A stretch of 64,000 bases of DNA, taken from assembly GCA_946699065.1 (NCBI GenBank), contig CAMPDV010001540.1, positions 37,160-101,159 of the forward strand, written 5' to 3'. Below the pieces are notes generated by a model. The model had not been told where the DNA came from, did no database searches, and was given only the letters and a program-made list of their open reading frames with translations. The translations under genes and the position numbers were made by a program. Shown here piece by piece: positions 12,845 through 24,799 of the stretch. Position 1 is the stretch's first letter, and the number at the start of each line of letters is the position of its first letter. This DNA is from Loxodes magnus (lineage: Eukaryota; Ciliophora; Karyorelictea; Loxodida; Loxodidae).

Positions 12845-13275
12845 TTTCTAATAAATTTGATATAAATAAATATGATTATAGAGCTCGTAGCACCTCGATG
12901 ACAAACAACTCTTTCTGTATTAATATTTAATATTAAAAAAATGCTCTAAAAAGCTTGATTTCATTCTATTCGTCCAAAGAGTCACTTCATCTTCTCGAAA
13001 TGGGGAATCTTCTTATTAAAAATTATTCTAACATCTTGAGTAAAATGCTTCAGTCTTCTTTAATAAGGTCCAAAAAAAATTATTTATTAAGTCATTAATT
13101 AGAAAACCTGTCAGTCAAACTTTCATACTGCTAGAGAGAACCCTCGCGGTAAGTTAGGCATGTCTCAACTGAGCTTATCCACCTTCCGTGTGGTGGCATC
13201 TAGTGCGAGATTACTCACAATACAGCATACATTGTATGAGATTACCTACTAGTTTTTCTGACTCGGCTGACATCC
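12845..13275 (-). repeat. Structured repeat Y, copy 1 (short retroposon-like)
   Basis: Read on the minus strand, this repeat has a GC-rich head (13126-13275) full of hairpins: CCACC/GGTGG at 13179-13196, CATAC/GTATG at 13226-13238 and CTCA/TGAG near 13164-13173. Its tail reads GTGCTACGAGCTCTATAATC and runs into ATTT-type simple repeat. The same tail sequence and the same kind of simple-repeat end occur at 32790-32860. A shared 3' end plus microsatellite tail is typical of SINE or LINE 3' ends. No clear Pol III A and B boxes were found, so the class is open. Confidence 0.5.
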
Positions 13276-13289
13276 ATTTGATATAATTT

Positions 13290-15040
13290 ATAATAAAATA
13301 ATAATGATATGATCTAATGAATTTATAGCTCTTTTTTAGATTTGCTTAAATAATAAATTTTAGTAAATTATAATTTTATAAATAATATATATTCATAAAT
13401 ATAGCTTATATAGAATAATTTTAATTCTAAAAAGGATGGAATGTGTTTACAATTATTTTTATTTATCTTTCTATTTATAATAATTAAAGTTAAAACTTAA
13501 AACTTTAAAATTAATTTTTGATACTTTTTAAATAAAATTTAACTATTAAATAGAATAGTTAGAGATGGTTAATCTAATTGGATTTTAAGAATTATTAAAG
13601 TAATATTTATTTAAAAGGAATCATCTCTGTTGTAAATTTATATTTGGATAAGTACTTTTTTAGATTTCATTGCTTTATCAGTCTGATAAAATTAAAATCT
13701 TAATTACATAATAGTAAATAGTTATTATAAAAGTTGATGAGTATTAATTAACTGATAAAAGATCTGTAGTTGATAAGAATAAGTAAATAAAAATTTCTAA
13801 ATATAATGAAGAAATTAAATAATTTAATTTTATGAAATACCTTTTAAAAATAAATTCTTTGATAATTGAGATATATAAATTTATAAAAACTAGAAAAAAG
13901 TTAAAAATAGCACCAGTAAATTATTAATTTAAAAATAAAGAAAATTAAAAATAGAAATTATACTTAACAAATTAACATTTCCAATCTAAAATAGAAAAAG
14001 TTAAATTAAAAGATAATTCTATTTCCAATCAGAAATACAACTTTAGAGATACAGTAGCAAATTTATAATCAAAAATATTTGATTATATTATATTAAAATA
14101 TTAAAGATTTTTAATTATTTTATTTTAAGAGATTTACAAGAAAAGCTAATTTTTTAATTTTAATTTGGCAATAAAATATTAATATAAAAAAGAAAAAAAT
14201 AAAATATAAATTATTTAACTTTAAAATTTTAGGAAAGGCGTGAACTTTAACATTTTTATAATTAAAATATTCACTCAATATATTTTAAATATCTTTAGTA
14301 ATGATTTAGTAATATAAAAAAAGTAAGTTCAAATGTAAAAAATTTATAAATATAAAATCAATTTGAATTGTAAAGGTTTCATGAAATATTATATCTAATT
14401 TAGATATAATCAAATAGATTGAAGAAAACCCAATGTTTTAGAGAAAATTCTAATTTTTCAATTAGTTAATAGCAGAGAAATAAGTACAAGGCGAGAACAA
14501 GTGAAAAAACAGTGAATAAGTTTTAAGATAAAAGAGTAAATAGGTAAAATTATTCTTATTTCTTGCCATATAAACAAAATTTAAAATCTTTAATATTAAA
14601 ATATGATAAAATAAAGTATATTAAACAAAGAGTTATATTGAAAGAGAAAAATTTGTTCATAAAAAAGATCATTGAAAAGGTATAAAACGACTTAATCTAT
14701 ATCTTTAAATAATAAAAATATTATCAAGTAGGAGAATAAAAAAAGATTTTTAGAAAGATTATATTTAAGATAAATTATTTAGATTAATAGAAATATTTAA
14801 CAAAAATTATAATATAATATAATTGATCAATTACATTAGTTGCTTTTATTATGACTGCAAGCAATAAATTTTTAATCTGTTGAAATAATTATAAAATTTT
14901 AATAAAAAGTTCTTTAAATAAAAAATATATAAACAAATAAAATTAGAAATCTTTATAATTCACTATTTTAAAATTAGAAATTTAAAATATTACTGTTTAG
15001 TTTTTCAATTAAAAAATATGATTAAATCTAGGAAAAATTA
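13290..15040. other. A+T-rich stretch without recognisable genes
   Basis: No motif-bearing frame, RNA gene or repeat was recognised. Open frames here are short and of low complexity. Confidence 0.5.
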
Positions 15041-15057
15041 AAAAATAAATGGTTAAA

Positions 15058-15185
15058 TATCTCCGCAAGGGCTTTTTGGCAAAGCAGGAGAAAAAAAAAT
15101 AAAGAGTCGAAGTGACTCATGAAATTACTCCTCCTCACAAGTCACAAAAAAACGAACATGAATCAGTGCAATCCTAACTCATGTC
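15058..15185 (+). repeat. Array of hairpins separated by A-tracts
   Basis: Three stem-loops follow one another, spaced by runs of A: CTCC/GGAG (about 15060-15092), a perfect GAGTC-GAAGT-GACTC (about 15105-15119) and ACATGA/TCATGT (about 15157-15185). The spacing by A8-A9 tracts copies the 3' tail layout of the CCHC retroposons at 45153-45234 and 49521-49610. It is either the tail of an upstream, otherwise lost copy or the leader of the copy that follows. Confidence 0.5.
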
Positions 15186-15229
15186 CTGAAAAAAAACAAA
15201 ATATTAATAAAATCTAATCTCCTTCAAAA

Positions 15230-15870
15230 ATTATATCTTTTAGATTTCAAGAGGCGGAATTTTACAAAGAAGACTTTGAAGAATGAAACGTACCAGAAGA
15301 CGTTTAAAAACTATAGAAGCTCGTAAGAGTACTAAGATATGAAAATGCCTTAATGTGGGAAAGGTTAGAACAAATATCGTAGGAATCAGTGGATTTCTAG
15401 GATATGCAGGCTTCAATATACTATTTAAGTAAAAAATATTGAAATTGAAAGGATACAAGGTAGAATTTCCTGAAGTTACAACTGAATTTAAACCTTCAAT
15501 ACCTGAGATAGAAATTATTCTGGAGCCTACAGTGCATACATCTTTGTCTATGATATAAGAAAAAGCAGAAAGAATATGGCCCAAAACCAAGACATACGTT
15601 AAAAAAAGTTACTATTGCGAAACAACTTGAAACTTTCTGCGGTAATGCAAGGAATATAAAAATTAAAGCAAAGAAAATCAGACGAATTATTAAGAGAAAC
15701 AAAATAAAAGAAGAAGAATTATGAAGAAAAACAACAAAATTATTTTACTAATTACGAAATTTCTATAATAAAAAGCTAGCAAGAACAAAGGCATATTTAA
15801 GAGGAACCATGCCTTTAACAATTTTTTAGACAGATCCCTCTCAGTTCTCTAACAAAAAATGAGAGATAAT
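15230..15870 (+). mobile_element. CCHC retroposon copy H, decayed
   Basis: The plus strand encodes a basic N-terminal stretch (MKRTRRRLKTIEARKST), a middle region of about 95 codons (EFPEVTTEFKPSIPEIEI) and a degenerate zinc knuckle near 15605-15645 (SYYCETT, then NFLRQC; family pattern CX2CX4HX4C). The copy has a few breaks. After the coding part come two perfect hairpins, AAAGGCAT/ATGCCTTT (about 15788-15818) and CTCTCA/TGAGAG (about 15838-15865). It has about 35% GC against 15-20% in the flanks. By comparison with better copies (31403-32350, 44441-45278) it belongs to the ORF1-only non-LTR family of this window. Confidence 0.6.
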
Positions 15871-15879
15871 TTCATTAAT

Positions 15880-17205
15880 TTAATTTAAATATAGGAAAAT
15901 AAAATTCAATCATAAAATTATATTTCAAAGATTTAAAAAGCGCTATTTTATTATTATTCAATTTGAACATTAAAATAAAATAAAATTTAAGTAATAAAAA
16001 TACAAAATACAAGTAAGATATAAATTTTAGATAGATTTATAATTTTATATGTTAATTATAAAAAATTTAATAATGCAAATATTGCAAGAGTGAATTTAAA
16101 TCAATAAATTTAGCTAAATATGAAAAGAATTTAATCTAAAAATATATAAAATTTTTAATTGAATTTTATTTAAATCTTTCAGATTAATGTTTATGCTAAA
16201 ATAATTTGAATTTTTAACTAAAAATATGTAACATTTTTATGAATATATTGAGATAAAATAAAAATGAAGGAAATAAATTTAGTATAATATTAAGAAATTT
16301 AAAAAATATTAAATATCCTCAAATTTTGCTATTTATTAAGTTTTAACAGTTATAATTTAAATAATCTACTTAATTTCGAAAATTAAAAATTAAGGATACT
16401 TTAATATAAGATAATAAAAATCGATTTGATTTTAAAAGTAAAATCTAATATATTAAAGTTAAGTTATAAAAAATAGTTAAAAATAATTTTTATATTTGTT
16501 TGAACAATCTTTTTTTCTTATTGATAGAAATTATCCATAATTTAATTTTAAGAATTTACTATTAGAACAATTTTGCGTCTTTAAAATTTAAAATAAATTT
16601 ATTTTTAAATATTATTATTCTTTAAATTATACCTAAAACGAAGTAAAAAAAGATAATATTACTTAAAACAGAAAAAAACTATAGTTAAAACTTGGCACTT
16701 ATGTTTAAGATAAGATTTTAATTTCTTTTTCTTATATATAGCAAGTTAAAAATTAATCAATATTCAGACAAAGTAGAGATATTTTTTCAATTATAATAAG
16801 AATTACTATTTCTATATGATTGATCCTTTCCAATTCCCTTGTCTGCTTTCTTCGTATCAATTACTCTAAATAAAATATTGATTCCAAATTCTAACTTAAA
16901 ATAGTAATAATATTAGATTATAAACTTTTTTTTCAATCTTTAAAGTGATAATCCAAACAAAGATGTTTTTGCTATTTATAAATTAATGTTATAAAAATTA
17001 AAATTTTAATTTTTAAATAAACATAATACTTTCCTTCAATAATTAATTTTAAGAAAGTTGTATTATAAATAATATTTTGTAGTTAAAAAATACATTTTTT
17101 AATTAAAAATATAGTTGAACATTTTTATTTTAATCTTTTTTCTTTGATTGTATTAAAATTTATTTAAAATTTAAATTAGATACTTAACAAACTTTATAAA
17201 TATAT
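15880..17205. other. A+T-rich stretch without recognisable genes
   Basis: Nothing with a recognisable motif was seen on either strand. Confidence 0.5.
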
Positions 17206-17590
17206 TAAAGTGGATCCACTTATTTAGGTTCACAACGATTAATAAAAGAAACCAAATTTTATTCTAAATAAAAATCTAGTAATGTTCTAGCTTCACCTGG
17301 TCTCTTTGTTCATTCTTTCTTATTTACTCAATTTTTTAAATCAAAATTGATTACCTTTTTTCTCTAATTACTTGTGAATAATTTTGAAAGTAGGAGTTAG
17401 AAGAGGTTAGAGTATAATCCATATTTGTGTCAAATGCCTCGGTCGAGTTGAATTCTTCTAAATAAATAAAAAATTATTTCTGATCTCACTAATAGTCATC
17501 AAAGCCACATCAGATTGACAACAAGTAAATGCAGGATAACTCTACGACCTGGATTTCAGTACTTCTAATCAGATTCACGTATTTAATAGA

Positions 17591-17817
17591 GTACTTTAAT
17601 TATTGTAATGTTGATTGAGGTGAAAAAATTGATAAGTAAATGTGTTATTAAAAGTCTTGATAATATTAAAAGTGAAACTTGAAATTTTGTTTGAAGTATT
17701 TTATGGCTTGTAACGTAGCTTCCCTAAAGAATATCATTGAGTACTTTAAATCCTGTATTGTTGATTATGGTGACAAAATTGATAAGTAAATATGTAATTA
17801 AAAGTCTTGATAATTTT
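17591..17817 (+). repeat. Tandem duplication inside repeat X
   Basis: The segment 17591-17667 is repeated at 17741-17817, offset 150 bp, with a few differences. Both begin GTACTTTAA and contain ATTGATAAGTAAAT and AAAAGTCTTGATAAT. The second unit forms the start of the ORF at 17737-18024. The second X copy at 36985 lacks this part. Confidence 0.75.
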
Positions 17818-18024
17818 AGTAAGGAAATTCAGAAGTTAGTTAATAGAGAGAATCCTCAAATAAATAAAATTTATATTGTAAAGAGCACGTTCTTACTTAT
17901 CCATGATGGTATCTATTATAAAAGTGCTTGTAATGCAATTCACACTGCACCAGATTACCTACTCGATAGACAAGAGCCTAATATCCATTTAAAAAATGAA
18001 TATATTATAGACTTAAAAAAGTAA
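17737..18024 (+). CDS. Small conserved ORF of repeat X
   Basis: The frame is open from upstream of 17737 through at least 95 residues to about 18036 with UAA read as Gln. The product contains KLISKYVIKSLDNF and LLIHDGIYYKSACNAIH. The second X copy (about 37380-37500) keeps LFIFDGIYYNDTCNSI in the same relative position, with differences concentrated at third codon positions, which indicates past selection on this frame. No family is recognised. There is no good ATG at the left end: TTG at 17737 is in frame, and the first Met codon is near 17770. Confidence 0.45.
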   Translation: MSTLNPVLLIMVTKLISKYVIKSLDNFSKEIQKLVNRENPQINKIYIVKSTFLLIHDGIYYKSACNAIHTAPDYLLDRQEPNIHLKNEYIIDLKK

Positions 18025-18036
18025 ATTTTCCTATGA

Positions 18037-21000
18037 ATTTAAAACTTTTGAATAAAAACAAAGAATTTACTAATTGATAATAAGGATTTGATAACTATTT
18101 TATTTTTATTAATCTTAATTAAAAAAATCATTTTTTTAAATTTTAGATTAATAATATTTTTCGATATGCAGGTAATTTTTCTGTTATTATTAAGCTTTAA
18201 ATAAACAATCATATCTGATGATTTATTAATCTAATTTATCAAACTTTTTTTAATAATAAAATAGGTATGATTTTAACTTAATGATATATAAATAAAATAA
18301 AATCATAAATGATATAAAATTAAAAAGAATAATTATCGGAAAAATATTTCAAAAATATAAGCATTTTTACTAAAATTATTTATATATATATATATAAATT
18401 TTTGTAAATAAAAGAAACTAAATTATTTCATTAATACAACAAATGATTTTTTTATTTTATAGTTTATCTTAATAATTAAACTTTGAAGAATCAAATATTA
18501 TAAAAATTGATCAAAAATTATATTTTTTTAATTATTATCTTTATATTTAAGCTAATTTTGTAAACTCTTATTATAAATATAAAATCATTTATATATAACA
18601 TTTAATAACCAAATTGCCTGTATAATCACATTTTCTATAAATTTCTATCACAAAACAAATAGAAGGATTTTGTTGAATTTTTTATATATTTACTGAATTT
18701 AATATATTAATGACATTGTATTTCAAGCTCTTCAATTGTATAAATTTTAAAGATTTTTAACTATTTTCCAAACACTAATGCTTTTTTATTTCTTTAATTA
18801 TATAAATTTATGTCTTATTTTAATTTAATTGCTAGAAATTATATTTCTTAAATTTTTTAAAACTATTATGCTTAATATTTTGTTAGCTTTTTAAATTTAT
18901 AGAATCATAATTAAAATTTTATAATCTAAAAATATTTATCGATCTCTTATAATCCGTCTATAATTGACCTTGTGTTAAGTTTTATAAATAAAGTTATAGC
19001 TTTGAAACTATAAATCTGTTAATTTGTAAATATGATTATAAAATTAATGATATTATAGATTAGAGGTATCTTTATCATAGTTGCAATATTTAATAAAATT
19101 GCTATTTATTCGTAGATTTAGAACTATTAACTCTTATTTTTAGATAAAAGCAAAATTTAGCATTAAGTATTTTGTAAATTAAATGTAATAAGCTTTATTA
19201 CTAACTTTTTATTCTTTAGCTATTTTAGCTAATTTGTTGATCTTATGAACTTTTTAGTTAAACAAAATGGATATGCAAGTAATAAATATAGCTTAATCAT
19301 TGTGATTAATATTCCTTTATTTTGACAATTTAATTCAAAGAAAATGATTGGGTAACTAGTGGTTTAATTTTAGTTGATCTAAATTTAGAATGAATCAATT
19401 AAAATGCAATGATTATAATTTAATTTTAGTTTTAATAATTTATAAAATTATTCTATTTCATAAAAGTAAAAATACTAAAAATAACTAAATTAGCAGAACA
19501 AGATTATTATTTGTATCTCTAAACTTATTAATTGGTAATAGCTCTTACTTAGTAGTTTACTTATAATTAATTCCTTTAACTTTCCTCTAAGTTTATCTTC
19601 TAATTAGATATTTAGCTTTAGCTAAAATTCTAATATAAATATAATTTTATAAGCATGACATATATTTTAAAGTATAGCTTTCATAAAACTATTTACTTTT
19701 ATATCTAATTATCATTTTATTTGAACTCCTTTCTTTTTATCTTCATATAGTTAAGATACTTTTCTTAAATTACCTATTAACTAACTATAAGCGGCCTTAT
19801 TTTATTTAATATATATATATATTTTTTAAAGTTATAAGTATAGATAAAGCAATGTGGAACTGCTAAAGTAAACAACTGAAAATAATAAGTATATTAAATG
19901 AAGCAAAGAACATTTTAAAATAGAGTAGTTTAATATTAAATCGTATATAAGTAAAGATAAAATTTAAACACTATTAATTTAGCATTAAGCATATAGAGCT
20001 ATATTATTTCTAACTATTTACCACTTGCTAATACTTTTCATTTCAACATTTCCTTATTCATTTAATTATTACAATCATTCAAACTTATATCAAAATCAAC
20101 TCAATAGTAACCTTTAACACTAAGAATCAGAAAACCATAAATATAAAATTGCCTTTTAATTAATTATTTTACCTATTATAGCTTATTTTTTCTTAAAAGA
20201 TTCATTAAACATACAAAGAGAAGATTTAGAATAATACTCAAACAAAAACTTTAAATAAGAAGCATTATTAAAAACTAAGAATTATTTTATACTTTTTAAA
20301 CTAATCTAATTTATTTAGTACCTTTATTATAGAATAAGCAGGAAAATAAGATAAAAGAATCCAATAAAAAGTGATTAAAAACTATCTAATTAAATATATA
20401 AATCTAAAAAATTAGAGTAAATTAAGGATAAATAATATTTAATCAAAAGTCAATTATAAATAAGTCGTAAGCTAAAATGATAGAAAATCTAATATAATCC
20501 TTTTTAATTAACGCTTTTTAAGAGAAGATTCAAATATTTTTAATTTATTAATTATATAACTTAGAAAGGATTAAAAATAGAAATAAAATAATAATAAAAT
20601 TTAGAAGATTTATAAGAAACGTAAGGATATAAAATAACTTGGATAGATTACTAAAATAGAATATTAATTTTAATGAATTTATTCAATAGAAATAATAAAT
20701 TGACTGCTTTTTATAAAATAATTTAATAGCAACTTTACTCTAAAAATTATTTATGAAATAAAATTTTAACTTTTAAACGCTAAAAAGAAAAGGAGATTAT
20801 ATGATTTTAACTAATTAGAGATTGATATTGCTTAATACCATTTTGATCTATAATGAAATAACACCGAATTAAATACTAAAAAATTGGAAGAATAAAATTT
20901 TTTACTAAAGGAGGGTTATTAAATTTCTCAAATGCTTTAGTTATTTAAAATATATAAAGGGAAAATCTTATATTGATAAGTTAAATTAAGTGAAAAATAC

Positions 21001-22420
21001 CTTAGTTCAACTGATTAATAAAAACAACAAACAATTTTGTAAGTGACTTTATCTTATAAAAAAAAGAATAAATAAATATTTAAATAAATATTTATTGACT
21101 GTAAATGTTTTTTTAAATAAATCAAATCTATAAATTACTTAAATATAATTAAAAATAAATAATGATAGTATTTATTGAAAAAATAAAGAATCGTTGAAGA
21201 AAGTATCTTTATATATAAAATTCAGATTAAAACAAAAATGTATGACTTCAAAACTATTTAATGAGATTATAAAATATATTTAAAGAAATATAAAATTAAA
21301 TATTAGTAAAATAAATTCCAAAATTAATATTTATATAATAAATTTTATTAAACTTTTCTGGTTTAGAAATATAACATTTTTAATATAAATTTATTATATA
21401 TAATTATTTATTATAAAACAAACAAGCTAAAATTTATATTAATCTTCATTTAAAAAAAAATAATCATTTATAACACTGAAGTAAATAAATATTTAAATAA
21501 TGTATAAACGAAAATATCAATACAAAAATTTAAATAAAGAATGAAATTAAAAAAATTAGAATTAAAAAATAAAATGCTATAAATAATTAAATTTTACAAA
21601 TTATTTAAATTTATGAAAATTAAAAAATAAAATTCAGTTATTTATAAGACTTTTCTTGAAATTTACTTGAAAAAAAACTCTAATTAATAGATCAAACTTG
21701 AAATAAATAAATATTGTGACACGATTTTGATTATTATTTTTGTAAGTTTAGGATAATTTATTTAATTTTTTACTTATTAGACAAAACAGTTTCAATATTT
21801 TAAATTAATTTTAATTTTAATTTAGATCTAAATTAATATTTTAAACTTCTATCTAATTAATTTTTTAACGTGAATGCAAAACAACGAATGAAACACTTAT
21901 GCAATAATAATTCTAATTAAACATTAAAAAATGTATAAGCATTAAAATAATAAGCACTTAAATGTAGTAATGCCTGTAGCCTATATCTGAAGATATATAT
22001 AAATGTTTAGAAATATTAATTTTAAAAGATTATCAAATTATAAGTATAAAAGAATACTTAATCTATAATTATATTAAAACTATTTATTTATATAGCTATT
22101 TAAAATTCAAATATAAATCTTTTTATTTATAAGTAATAAGATATTAAAAGAAAAATAATTAAAGATATTTACAAAAATATTTAAAATAATTATATATTAA
22201 TTTATTAAATTTAATATTATATAAAAGTATAAAATAGATTACAATATAATCTATTTTTTAAATTAAAACTTGGAAATAAAGCTTGCTTCAACTATTATTA
22301 AATTTAATTTTTAAAAGAATAAATATAACTAGATAAAGTATATGAAATATACTTTTTAATATCTTTAATAAAAAAATATTAAATCAAGGAAATAAGTTTA
22401 AGTTTAAATCAAGTTCATTT
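18037..22420. other. A+T-rich stretch without recognisable genes
   Basis: About 4.4 kb of very A+T-rich DNA. Frames open in the ciliate code are low-complexity K/N/I/Y sequence with no motif I can name. TA microsatellites lie near 18383-18396 and 19809-19823. Confidence 0.5.
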
Positions 22421-22421
22421 T

Positions 22422-24790
22422 TCAAGTTTAGTACTTTTTTCTTTGTTTAGCTTTAAAATATTTGGATTTTTTATTTTAAAATTGCTTTTTATTATATTAA
22501 GGTATTTTTTATTCTTCTTCACTTTCATGAATTTAATAAAGTATTTCCTAATTTTCTCGTTGACTTTCAATACGTATAGTGTTTTGAAAATTGATGTTAA
22601 TTTTTTGCTATGAATTATCTTGCTTATTTAAATTATACTACTATTATTAATCAGCCTCTTATTACTATTATATTTTATCTAACTTTGCTTTTTTTGCAAG
22701 AATTATACAAGCCTACTACAGTAATTATAAGTGATATTACTAAAGCTATTATTGTAAAAAAACTACATGTAACTATGATCACTACTCCTAATGTTTATCT
22801 GTCTTTATCACTATCTTATATTTCATGGTTGTTAGCATGGAAATAGAAATTAAAGAAATAAATAAATAAAAATTAGTACCATTTTCCCCAATTATCTTTA
22901 TAGCATTCAGTAAAAAATTTAAAAAGATTTGAAATAAACTATATAAAAGAACCAAACTAAACAATGGCAAATATATAAAATGATTTAAGCTATTTATACC
23001 TCTACTAAAACAATAGCTGCAAACGAAACAAAAAGACTTCTTACTAGAAAGAAAGTTTAGTAAAATGTTTACATTTAATTATTCTATATCTTTTAGTCAA
23101 AATAAACTATATAATTTTCTTTTATTTATTCTATCTAATTCTCTATTCTTTCCTCTTTTGTTTCCTTAAATTTAGTTTTCAAAATGAAGTATTTTTTAAG
23201 CACTTAAAAGCTATGAAATATACAAGCTATTTGAATAATCTAAATATAAAAACTTATAAGTACTAAAATAGACTCTTGGCATTAATTACAATTTCCTCCT
23301 TCTTACAAAAATTTTAAGCAATTATCAATATTTTAATTGCATTTGTTACAAGTTTAATTTTTAGTAAAGTAAGTTTAATTTTAAGATAATTTGCAACATA
23401 TTCATTGCCAAGTAGAGCATAAGGCTTGTAACATTTTTTACATGCTTTTGCTGGTAAATCACATTATGCACATTTATCAAATATCTCTTCACATCTATAG
23501 CAAGTCTAATTTTGTTAGAAATAAGATTAGTTAGGACAACTTGAAGCACATTAATCTCCCAATAATAAATAAGGATCTTAGCATTTAGTGCAGATATTTC
23601 CATCAATATTGCAATTATTATAATTATCTATACTTATATTGCATTAAAGGCAAGTTTAGTTATATATAAAATAACTATTATCAGAAGGAAAATTTTCTAC
23701 ATGTTTTCCATCAAGTAAAAGATAAGGCTACTACATGATTGTCCTTCATTATCGCAATATAAACAATTTTATATATTTTAGTTACATTTTTAACAAACTT
23801 AATCTTATTCAAAATAAGTTGAATCTAGATAACTTGAAACATATTAATCTTCTAATAAAAGATAAGGATCTTAACATCTTGTACAAATATCTCCTTCTAA
23901 ATCACACTCTAAGCAATTTTTTATCTTTTAATCACATTTAGTGCAAATTTCATTTTAGCAAAATTAGTATTATTAGGACAACTATCAACGCATTAATTAT
24001 CAAGATGAAGATAAGATTATTAACATTAAATACAAATATCTCCTTATTAGGTACAGTTTTAACAGAAAGGAATAATTTAGTTACAGTAATCACATACTCC
24101 ATCGTTCTCTTTATCTTGTTAATTATCTGGAAAATTAGGCAAGCACTCATTGTCTTTCGAAATTTTTAATGAGCAAAGATATTTATCTCCTTAAAATACT
24201 CAACCATTTCAGCACTACAAGCAATTACTAGTTAGAGTGTCATAACATGTGAAGCAATAATCTCAGCATTAAATTATATAAGTTGAAGTAAAACCTTAAA
24301 ATTAATAGTTTAAGATAAGAGTAAAATAATTTACAGTTAAGTATGAACTTTAATAATATCTTGCTGAATATATTCATCCATTAAAATTATAAAATTAACT
24401 ATAGCTTCCTTAGTAAATAAGATCATTTGAAGTAAAAGTAATCCATTCAAGATAAGTTTGCTAATCACTATAGAAGATATTATTAGCTCTAGAATGAGTA
24501 AAAGCAAAAAAAGCTTGTAGTTAGTTATTAAGAGAAAATCCTAGAAAGACTCAAATATCGTAAATTAATCAGTTATAATAGTCGAATAGGAATTCTTTAT
24601 CTTTCTTAGTCTTACTTAAAATTTAGTTTATGTACTTGGTGCTTAATACATGGTAAGCTCTAGATATATTGAATTACTTTGATATAATTATAAAAAACTC
24701 CGTTCTACTAAATTTAGTCGAATTTAAGTCAAGCTGTAGCACTAAACGGAGTCTAAGCCAAAAGATTAAAATTATAACTTTGAAATTATT
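22422..24790 (-). pseudogene. Cysteine-rich type I membrane protein (furin-like repeats), broken
   Basis: Read on the minus strand in the ciliate code. An N-terminal ectodomain region lies at 24790-24260. Then come furin or growth-factor-receptor-like repeats at about 24245-23265, with units such as CDYCNQIIPFC, CTKCDQKIKNCLEC and CLYCDNEGQSC. Each unit carries CxxC pairs about 8-10 residues apart and a recurring YLLLEDQ or YLHLDNQCV element. A strongly hydrophobic helix (TLGVVIIVTCSFF, then ALVISLITIVVG, about 22790-22700) is followed by the basic stop-transfer CKKSK, and a Q- and charge-rich cytoplasmic tail ends at UGA 22422. Such proteins are a large surface family in Tetrahymena and Paramecium. 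Coding continuity is broken by several frame changes and UGA codons. These look like decay, although introns have not been excluded. It may be a germline-limited paralogue. Confidence 0.75.
24697..24752. repeat. 56-bp inverted repeat
   Basis: ACTCCGTT at 24697-24704 is mirrored by AACGGAGT at 24745-24752. A smaller palindrome, CTAAATTTAG, lies inside (24708-24717). It sits at the 5' part of the cysteine-rich gene and could be a tiny MITE-like insertion or a hairpin in its leader. Confidence 0.55.
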
Positions 24791-24799
24791 AGAAAGGAG

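Larger units (their letters stand above)
17211..18024. repeat. Repeat X, copy 1
   Basis: About 810 bp shared with 36985-37545. Both copies begin with the palindrome GTGGATCCAC, a T-rich spacer and GGTTCAC, then a common block including TCTAGTAAT, AGCTTCACC and GGTCTCTTTGTTCAT. They end about 15 codons after a conserved GIYY-containing ORF. Near 17260-17470 the minus strand also reads as coding (EEFNSTEAFDTNMDY, then VIREKRQSILIQKIEQI), like the C-terminal region of the CCHC elements, and the second copy keeps a similar minus-strand sequence. X may therefore be a CCHC-type tail on the minus strand joined to a plus-strand gene fragment. Confidence 0.65.

Noticed and set aside
13126-13275. tRNA gene in the GC-rich head of repeat Y
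   Set aside because: Hairpins are present, but no cloverleaf with acceptor, D and T arms in order could be drawn.
15240-15702. Two minus-strand standard-code ORFs
   Set aside because: Antisense to the CCHC-type coding on the plus strand of copy H.
22610-22846. Plus-strand ORF of 78 aa, extendable in the ciliate code
   Set aside because: Antisense to the transmembrane helix and tail of the cysteine-rich gene, whose domain order is far more convincing.
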